A stretch of 64,000 nucleotides of DNA from Bordetella petrii. GTDB lineage: Bacteria > Pseudomonadota > Gammaproteobacteria > Burkholderiales > Burkholderiaceae_B. This document shows positions 58,581 through 64,000 of this stretch, one piece after another (the first letter of the stretch is position 1; each line of letters starts with the position of its first letter). Location: contig NZ_JAFMZZ010000001.1 of the NCBI RefSeq assembly GCF_017356245.1, positions 405,073-469,072 of the forward strand, in the 5' to 3' direction. Both the position numbers and the translations under genes were made by a program. The notes beneath the pieces were generated by a model. It was not told where the DNA came from. It did not search any database and saw only the letters and a program-made list of their open reading frames with translations.

Positions 58581-60248
58581 TTAGCAGATACCCGGCCAGG
58601 CCCGGGCCAGGACGGCGCCCAGGTCGGCGCCGGGCGGCAATTCGCCGGCGATGCCGCCCGGCCAGGCCAGGCGGCTGGCCACGAAGGCGTCGGCCACCGG
58701 GGCCGGCGCGTGCCGGATCAGCAGGGCGGCCTGCCACAGGCGCGCCAGCCCGGCAGCCAGCCGGCGCGCCTGCGCCGGATCGGCCTGGGCGCCGGCCTGC
58801 TCCGCGGCCAGCGCCTGCCAGGCATCCCAGGCCCGGTCATAGGCCGGCCACGCGCCGCGCGCCGGGTCCAGTTCGGCATGCAGGGCCGCCAGGCAGTCCG
58901 GATCGCGCTGCAGGGCGCGCAGCACGTCCAGGGCCATGATATTGCCCGAGCCTTCCCAGATGGAGTTCACCGGCGCCTCGCGGTACAGCCGGGGCAACGG
59001 GCCGTCTTCCACGTAGCCGTTGCCGCCCCAGACTTCGATGCATTCGGCGATGGCGGCGATGGCCCGCTTGCATACCCACAGCTTGGCGGCCGGCGTGCCC
59101 ACGCGCACCAGCGCCCGGGCGCCGGGCTGGCTGCGTTCGTCCACGGCCCGCGCCAGCCGCAATGCCCAGGCCGTGGCGGCCTCGCTTTCCAGGGCCAGGT
59201 CGGCCAGCACCTGGCGCATCAGGGGCTGGGCCGCCAGCGCGCGTCCGAAAGCCTGGCGGTGCTGCGCGTGATGCGCGGCCTGCACCACGGCCTGGCGCAG
59301 CAGCGCGGCGCTGCCCAGTACGCAGTCGAGCCGCGTGGTGGCCGCCATCTGCAGCAGCAGCGGCAGGCCGCGGCCCGGCTCGCCCATCAGCATGCCCCAG
59401 GCCTGCTCGAATTCGACTTCGCCGCTGGCATTGCTGCGGTTGCCCAGCTTGTCTTTCAGGCGGCGGATGCGCACCGCATTGCGCGGCCCGTCGGGCGTCC
59501 AGCGCGGCACGAAGAAGCAGCCCGGCCCCGCGTCGGTATCGGCCAGCACCAGGTGCGCGTCAGCATGCGGCACCGAAAAGAACCACTTGTGCCCGGTCAG
59601 CAGATAGGCCGCGCCGCGCCCGCCCTGCCTGACCGGCTCGGCCCGCGTCGTGATGCCGTGCAGGTCGGAGCCGCCCTGCTTTTCGGTCAGGCCCATGCCG
59701 ATCAGGGCGTTGCGCTTGGCCGGCAGCGGCGCGTCAGCGCTGTCGTAGTCGCGCGAGGCCAGCGCGGGCAGCCAGTGCCGGGCGAAATCGATGACTCCGG
59801 CCGGCTCGCCCTGCAGCAGCGGCACCGCGGCGTAGGTCATGGTGGTGGGGCACAGCGTGCCGGCCTCGACCTGGCCCTGCATCAGGTAGGCGGCCGCGCG
59901 CGCCACCTGCGCACCCGGCGCGGGCTGCAGCCAGGCGTGGCTGTGCAGGCCGCGCGACACGATGCCGGCCAGCAGCGTGTGCCAGGCGGCGTGGAATTCG
60001 ACCTGGTCGATGCGGTGGCCGTTGCGGTCGTAGCCCTGCCAGCGCGGCGAGCAGCGGTTGGCCTGCGCGGCGGCCGCCAGGATGTGCGCGCGCCCCAGCC
60101 AGGCGCCGTGTTCGCGCAGCCCGGCCTCCGCGCCGGCGGCGCCCTCGCGCCGCACCGCCTCGTTCAGCGCGAGGTCGGTGTCGTACAGCGAATAGTCTTC
60201 CAGGGGCGCCACCTGGTTGACGACGGTATGGGTCTGGAACGACGGCAT
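58581..60248 (-). CDS. aidB: AidB-like acyl-CoA dehydrogenase
   Basis: 555-residue flavoprotein closely resembling E. coli AidB (541 residues), induced by alkylation and proposed to protect DNA. The N-terminus FQTHTVVNQVAPLEDYSLYDTDLALNEAVRREGA parallels AidB, and ALIGMGLTEKQGGSDLHGITT and ECIEVWGGNGYVEDGPLPRLYREAPVNSIWEGSGN are acyl-CoA dehydrogenase motifs. Start at ATG 60248 with GGGAGG 6 nt upstream. Dehydrogenase substrate unknown. A 3-methyladenine glycosylase lies 2.4 kb away, though not in the same operon. Confidence 0.88.
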   Translation of the reverse strand: MPSFQTHTVVNQVAPLEDYSLYDTDLALNEAVRREGAAGAEAGLREHGAWLGRAHILAAAAQANRCSPRWQGYDRNGHRIDQVEFHAAWHTLLAGIVSRGLHSHAWLQPAPGAQVARAAAYLMQGQVEAGTLCPTTMTYAAVPLLQGEPAGVIDFARHWLPALASRDYDSADAPLPAKRNALIGMGLTEKQGGSDLHGITTRAEPVRQGGRGAAYLLTGHKWFFSVPHADAHLVLADTDAGPGCFFVPRWTPDGPRNAVRIRRLKDKLGNRSNASGEVEFEQAWGMLMGEPGRGLPLLLQMAATTRLDCVLGSAALLRQAVVQAAHHAQHRQAFGRALAAQPLMRQVLADLALESEAATAWALRLARAVDERSQPGARALVRVGTPAAKLWVCKRAIAAIAECIEVWGGNGYVEDGPLPRLYREAPVNSIWEGSGNIMALDVLRALQRDPDCLAALHAELDPARGAWPAYDRAWDAWQALAAEQAGAQADPAQARRLAAGLARLWQAALLIRHAPAPVADAFVASRLAWPGGIAGELPPGADLGAVLARAWPGIC

Positions 60249-60337
60249 GCGGGGCCTCCCGGTCACTCAGGACGAGCTTCCACCGTTAGCACTTTTCATT
60301 TTGGGACGCAAGGGCGCGTCGGTTGCGCCAACATACA

Positions 60338-60361
60338 AGGCGCCTGGCGGAGCCTGACACC
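60338..60361. repeat. Degenerate copy of the 32-nt inverted repeat
   Basis: Contains CCTGGCGG-AGCCTGACACC, matching the loop and one arm of the family; the other arm is degenerate. Downstream of rmuC. Confidence 0.4.
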
Positions 60362-60404
60362 TGGGCTATGCGCCGTCTTTCGCCTTAAGGTAGTGCCATG
60401 GGTA

Positions 60405-61748
60405 TCAGGCGCCTTCGGAGCCCGGCACCTGCGGCGCATCTTCGCCCAGCAATTGCCGCGCATCATCGTCGGACAGCACTTCCACGGATTTCAGGTTGCG
60501 CAGCATGGCGCGGGTGCGCACTTCGGTCTGGCCCAGCTTGTTGCTGGCCGATTCCAGTGTTTTCTTGACGTTGGCCAGCGAATCGCCGAATTTGGCGAAC
60601 TCGGTTTTGACCGCCCGCAACACCTGCCATACCTCGGACGAGCGCTGCTCGATCGCCAGCGTGCGAAAGCCCATCTGCAGGCTGTTCAGCATGGCCGCCA
60701 GGTTGCTGGGCCCCGCGGCATTGACCCGCAGGGCCTGCAGCTTATCGAGCAGGCCGGGCCGGCGCAGCACTTCGGCATACAGGCCTTCGGTGGGCAGGAA
60801 CATGATGGCGAAATCGGTGGTGTGCGGCGGCGCCACGTATTTGGCGGTGATCTGGCGCGCCTGCAGTTCGATGGCGCGCGCCAGCGCGGCGCCGGCGGCG
60901 CGCTCGCCCTCGGGGTCGGCGGCGTCGTAGGCATCCATCAGCCGTTCGTATTCTTCTTTGGGAAACTTGGCGTCGATGGGCAGCCACACCGGCTCGGCGC
61001 CGGCCGTGCGGCCCGGCAGCCGGATGGCGAACTCGACGATCGCGTCGCTGTCGGGCACGGGCTTGACGTTGCTGGCGTACTGGTCGGGCGTCATGGTGTC
61101 CTGAATGAGGCGCGCCAGTTGCACTTCGCCCCAGGTGCCGCGCGACTTCACGTTGGTAAGCACGCGTTTCAGGTCGCCCACGCCGGCGGCCAGCGACTGC
61201 ATTTCTCCCAGGCCCTTGTGCACCGCTTCGAGCCGTTCGGACACCAGTTTGAACGACTCGCCCAGCCGCTGCTCGAGCGTGGCATGCAGCTTTTCGTCGA
61301 CGGTGCGCCGCATCTCGTCGAGCCGGGCGCCATTGTCGGCCTGCAGGGCCTGCAGGCGCTGGTCGACCGTCTGGCGCACCTCTTGCATGCGGCGGTCGTT
61401 CAGGGCCACCAGGCCTTCGAGCCGCTCGCCGAATTGCGCGGCGAAGCGCGCCAGCGAATCGGCGTATTCGGCGCGCGCTGCCTGCGCATCGCGCGACAGC
61501 GCGGTGCGCAGCGCCTCGTGCCCCTGGGCCAGTTCGGCGCGCAAGCCGCGGGTCGACTCGGCGAACTCGGTGCGCAGCCCGCGCTGGCTTTCGTCCAGGT
61601 CGGCGCGCAGGCTGCGTTCCAGGCGATCCAGGGTATCGGCCAGGCGGGCCGCGCGCGGATCGGCCGGCGGACGCAGCCACAGGCCCAGCACGGCCAGCAA
61701 GGCAAGCACCGCCGCCGCGGCGGTGATCCAGGGCAAGGCTTCGATCAA
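60405..61748 (-). CDS. rmuC: DNA recombination protein RmuC
   Basis: 447 residues. An N-terminal membrane anchor (WITAAAAVLALLAVLGLWL) is followed by a long coiled coil (about 30-190) and the RmuC nuclease-like domain (SRGTWGEVQLARLIQDTM, PIDAKFPKEEYERL, YVAPPHTTDFAIMFLPTEGLYAEVL). It limits DNA inversions at short inverted repeats. A TTG start at 61748 is preferred because AGGAG lies 8 nt upstream; an ATG at 61772 lacks a ribosome site. Confidence 0.93.
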   Translation of the reverse strand: MIEALPWITAAAAVLALLAVLGLWLRPPADPRAARLADTLDRLERSLRADLDESQRGLRTEFAESTRGLRAELAQGHEALRTALSRDAQAARAEYADSLARFAAQFGERLEGLVALNDRRMQEVRQTVDQRLQALQADNGARLDEMRRTVDEKLHATLEQRLGESFKLVSERLEAVHKGLGEMQSLAAGVGDLKRVLTNVKSRGTWGEVQLARLIQDTMTPDQYASNVKPVPDSDAIVEFAIRLPGRTAGAEPVWLPIDAKFPKEEYERLMDAYDAADPEGERAAGAALARAIELQARQITAKYVAPPHTTDFAIMFLPTEGLYAEVLRRPGLLDKLQALRVNAAGPSNLAAMLNSLQMGFRTLAIEQRSSEVWQVLRAVKTEFAKFGDSLANVKKTLESASNKLGQTEVRTRAMLRNLKSVEVLSDDDARQLLGEDAPQVPGSEGA

Positions 61749-61795
61749 GGGACAGTCTCCTGAAAGCGCCATTGTAGGCGGGCCGCCGGCCGGCT

Positions 61796-62623
61796 TTGCG
61801 CCGTCAGGTTGCGCAAAACCGCCCGAACTTCGACAATCGCAGAACATCAAAAACCGTCGCCGACATCATTGTGCAACACGATTCCCCTACCCTGGGCAGC
61901 GCCGCGCGCGCAGGCCAGGCCCTGCCGCCCGCCCTGCCGCCAGGCGGCTATGCCGCGGTGTTCGGGCCGCTGGACCTCGCCGACGCCCAGGTGCTGGCCA
62001 AGGGCGCCGACCGCTACGTCTTCCAGCACCCCAATGAACCGTCGCTGCTGGTCAAGGTGATCAACATGGAGGCCTACGCGGCCTACCTGGAACGCAAGCC
62101 GTTCAAGCGCTTCTACAAGCAGTTCCAGCGCGAAAGCGCCTACCGCGTCTACCTGAACGAACTGTCCGAATACGTCACCACCACCACCGTGCCCTCGGGC
62201 GTATGGAACGTGCCCATGGCCCGCGTGGTGGGGCTGGCGCAGACCACCCTGGGGCTGGGCCAGCTGGTGGAAAAAATCACCGGCGACGACGGCAGGCTGG
62301 CGCCCACCCTGGCGCAGATCATCGCGCGCGACGGCATCAGCGCGGCGCTGGGCCAGCAGCTGGATGCTTTTTTCGAAGACCTTATCGACGCCCACATCGT
62401 CATCAGCGACATGTCGGCCAGGAACATCGCGCTGGGCCGCAATGCCGATGGCAAGCCCGGCATGTACCTGATCGACGGCTTCGGCGTGCTGCCGCTGATT
62501 CCGCTGTACGCCTGGAGCAAGCGCCTGAACAAGCGCCGCATGCACCGCAAGTACGCCGAGTGGCGCGCCCGCCTGCAGCGCCAGTACGACGAGGCCCAGG
62601 CTCAGGCCAGAATCGCGCCGTAG
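61796..62623 (+). CDS. YrbL-like protein (PhoP regulatory network family)
   Basis: Up to 275 residues from a TTG at 61796; a GTG at 61871 (residue 26) is also possible, and neither has a clear ribosome site. The body shows a kinase-like layout: LAKGADRYVFQHP, LLVKVIN (Lys in a beta-3-like strand), DAHIVISDMSARNIAL resembling an HxDxxxxN catalytic loop, and LIDGFG resembling DFG. This is the YrbL family, of unknown activity. Convergent with mpg; the stop codons overlap by 22 bp. Confidence 0.8.
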   Translation: MRRQVAQNRPNFDNRRTSKTVADIIVQHDSPTLGSAARAGQALPPALPPGGYAAVFGPLDLADAQVLAKGADRYVFQHPNEPSLLVKVINMEAYAAYLERKPFKRFYKQFQRESAYRVYLNELSEYVTTTTVPSGVWNVPMARVVGLAQTTLGLGQLVEKITGDDGRLAPTLAQIIARDGISAALGQQLDAFFEDLIDAHIVISDMSARNIALGRNADGKPGMYLIDGFGVLPLIPLYAWSKRLNKRRMHRKYAEWRARLQRQYDEAQAQARIAP

Positions 62624-63339
62624 GCGTCCATCCAGTCGTAGTCGCGCCCCGCCTGCTGGCCGCGCCGCAGCGGATTGCGCGTGCAGAATGCCGCGTAGGC
62701 CGGATCGACAAACCGATAGCGCAGATGTTCGTCGCGGCCCGCCGGAATGCCCAGGCGGGTGGTGCACACCAGGCGCTGCGGCGACTGGCCGATGTCTTCG
62801 ACGAAAAACTCGGCGGGGTCGAAGCGCCGCGCGTCCCAGTCGGGCACTTTCAGGCCCAGCGCGCGGCACAGCAGGGTTTGGCCGGCGCACAGCCGCGCGG
62901 GCGCGCGGGGATGGCCGCCGGCATCGGGGTTCAGGGCCTGCATGCGGGCCAGCGCATCGGGGCCCGACACCTCGTCAACCCACGGGTGGCCCGACTTGAT
63001 CAGCACGGCGTTGCCGGGGCCGCCGGCGCTGAAGTTCAGCGAATCGCCGCCGCGCGCGTAATACATGTACACCGTGCCGCCGTCCATGAACAGCGCGCGC
63101 CGCTTGTGCGTGTAGCCCAGCGACGCGTGGCTGCCCTTCTCGGCCAGGTAATAGGCTTCGGTCTCGATGATGCGCGCCGACAGCCACAGGCCGTCCAGGC
63201 GGCGCCGGATGACCTTGCCCAGCAGTTCGCGCGCCAGTTGGCAGGGATCGCGGTCGAAGAAGCTGTCGGGCAGCGCCGGGCCGGGCGCGCGGCCGCGTCG
63301 GGCGGCGGGCCTGGGGCGCCTGGCGGGTGTGCTGGCCAT
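62602..63339 (-). CDS. DNA-3-methyladenine glycosylase, divergent Mpg/AAG family
   Basis: 245-residue base-excision glycosylase. DPCQLARELLGKVI and the catalytic Glu in ARIIETEAYY are conserved, with GSHASLGYTHKRRALFMDGGTVYMYY following. The next segment, ARGGDSLNFSAGGPGNAV, differs strongly from the YGMxxCxNV pattern of human AAG, so substrate range may differ. An N-terminal Arg/Ala-rich tail (1-20) precedes the domain. Its stop is followed by overlap with the convergent yrbL-like gene. Confidence 0.87.
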   Translation of the reverse strand: MASTPARRPRPAARRGRAPGPALPDSFFDRDPCQLARELLGKVIRRRLDGLWLSARIIETEAYYLAEKGSHASLGYTHKRRALFMDGGTVYMYYARGGDSLNFSAGGPGNAVLIKSGHPWVDEVSGPDALARMQALNPDAGGHPRAPARLCAGQTLLCRALGLKVPDWDARRFDPAEFFVEDIGQSPQRLVCTTRLGIPAGRDEHLRYRFVDPAYAAFCTRNPLRRGQQAGRDYDWMDAYGAILA

Positions 63340-63341
63340 GC

Positions 63342-63701
63342 TCAGGCGAAGCGTTCGCCGTAGCGCTTTTCCGAGAAACCCACGGTCACTTCGCCGTCGG
63401 GCGTGACGGTGACGGGCCGGCGCACCAGCGCCGGATAGTCGGCGATCAGGCGGGTCCAGTCGGCGTCGGTTTGCGCCGCCTTGCGGTCATCGGACAGGCT
63501 GCGCCACGTCATCGAGGTGCGGTTGACCAGTTTTTCCCAGCCGCCCACCTTGCCGGCCCAGGCCGCCAGCGTGGCGGCGGGCACGGGATGGTCGCGGTAG
63601 TCGATGAATTCGTGCGCCACGCCGTGGGCGGACAGCCAGTCGCGCGCCTTGACGCAGGTGCTGCACTTGTTCAGGCCGTACAGGGTTGCTTGGGGCTTCA
63701 T
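63342..63701 (-). CDS. ArsC/Spx-family thioredoxin-like protein (YffB type)
   Basis: 119 residues from ATG 63701 (a start 8 residues earlier is open). ATLYGLNKCSTCVKARDWL contains a CxxC pair, and the fold is that of arsenate reductase ArsC/Spx (RRPVTVTPDGEVTVGFSEKRY near the end). YffB proteins have glutathione-linked reductase activity, and no arsenic genes are nearby, so a general redox role is likely. The start overlaps the stop of the upstream permease as ATGA. Confidence 0.88.
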   Translation of the reverse strand: MKPQATLYGLNKCSTCVKARDWLSAHGVAHEFIDYRDHPVPAATLAAWAGKVGGWEKLVNRTSMTWRSLSDDRKAAQTDADWTRLIADYPALVRRPVTVTPDGEVTVGFSEKRYGERFA

Positions 63702-64000
63702 TTGGATTCGGATTCCTTGCGCCATTGCAGGCGGTTGACCAGGATGACGCAGGTGCCTACCGCCAGGATGAACAGGGTGGCCAGCGCGTTGACCTCGGGC
63801 TTCAGGCCGAGCCGCACCCGTGAAAACACTTCCATGGGCAGCGTGGTGGACCCCGGCCCCGACAGGAACGAGGCCAGCACCACGTCGTCGAGCGACAGGG
63901 TGAACGACAGCAGCCAGGCCGACACCAGCGCCGGCGCGATCAGCGGCAGCGTGATGCGGAAGAATACCGTGAGCGGCGTGGCGCCCAGGTCGAGCGCGGC
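63698..64000 (-). CDS. Spermidine/putrescine-type ABC transporter permease, 5' part cut by window
   Basis: Only the C-terminal ~100 residues are in the window. The cytoplasmic coupling loop AALDLGATPLTVFFRITLPLI matches the EAA motif of PotC/PotI permeases. Two membrane helices follow (ALVSAWLLSFTLSLDDVVLASF, ATLFILAVGTCVILVNRL). The upstream part and partner genes lie outside. Confidence 0.88.
   Translation of the reverse strand, partial: AALDLGATPLTVFFRITLPLIAPALVSAWLLSFTLSLDDVVLASFLSGPGSTTLPMEVFSRVRLGLKPEVNALATLFILAVGTCVILVNRLQWRKESESK

Noticed and set aside
57795..61763. 1322-residue open frame on the plus strand
   Set aside because: Runs antisense across rpiA, aidB and rmuC; three well-supported genes explain this DNA.

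Overview
High-GC chromosomal DNA of a betaproteobacterium. The rpsP-rimM-trmD and parC/parE housekeeping blocks, the density of TRAP/ABC binding proteins, the XRE-cupin and RpiR regulators and the protein sequences point to Alcaligenaceae (Bordetella/Achromobacter group). This assignment is inferred from gene content and protein character, not from a marker search. No tRNA, rRNA, CRISPR array, IS element or integrase was seen. Both window ends cut genes: an amino-acid ABC binding protein on the left and a polyamine-type ABC permease on the right.

Layout. 1-1361: XRE-cupin regulator followed by an amino-acid binding protein. 1458-3214: rpsP-rimM-trmD behind a good sigma70-like promoter. 3287-6152: alaS overlapping a TusA-like sulfur carrier. 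6230-15042: a tightly overlapping eight-gene type IVb thin-pilus operon in plasmid R64 order (pilL-pilN-pilO-pilP-pilQ-pilR-pilS-pilV), without shufflon recombinase or prepilin peptidase. 15257-19087: orphan UgpB-like binding protein, dadA and a ferredoxin-type reductase. 19181-19604: guanidine-II (mini-ykkC) riboswitch controlling a SugE/Gdx exporter. 19618-24765: MOSC protein, then kdgT-like permease, dtnK, pdxA2 and gntR, which fit D-threonate catabolism. 24972-28830: ectR-ectA-ectB-ectC-ectD for ectoine and hydroxyectoine. 29105-35349: RpiR regulator, class III aminotransferase and TAXI-TRAP uptake system. 35437-41755: parC, parE, trxA and rho. 42033-49273: yhdP, glnE and queH. 49947-53834: hrpA. 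53911-58529: SDR protein, argA, yggX, phoU and rpiA. 58581-64000: aidB, rmuC, a YrbL-like protein, a divergent 3-methyladenine glycosylase, an ArsC/Spx-like protein and the permease fragment.

How the genes work together. Osmoprotection (ect), guanidine export, C4 sugar-acid use and several uptake systems describe an environmental, metabolically flexible organism. The pilus operon could provide surface attachment or mating-type contacts, and would need a prepilin peptidase encoded elsewhere.

The most unusual structure is non-coding. Between queH and hrpA lies a ~665-bp imperfect palindrome made of two inverted ~330-bp units. Their flanks are conserved, but their hairpin stems have changed sequence while staying fully base-paired. 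A second element with a perfect 33-bp stem sits upstream of yggX. A family of 32-nt inverted repeats lies downstream of several genes. Candidate regulatory sites include a Pho box upstream of phoU and operator palindromes next to the XRE, GntR, EctR and RpiR genes.
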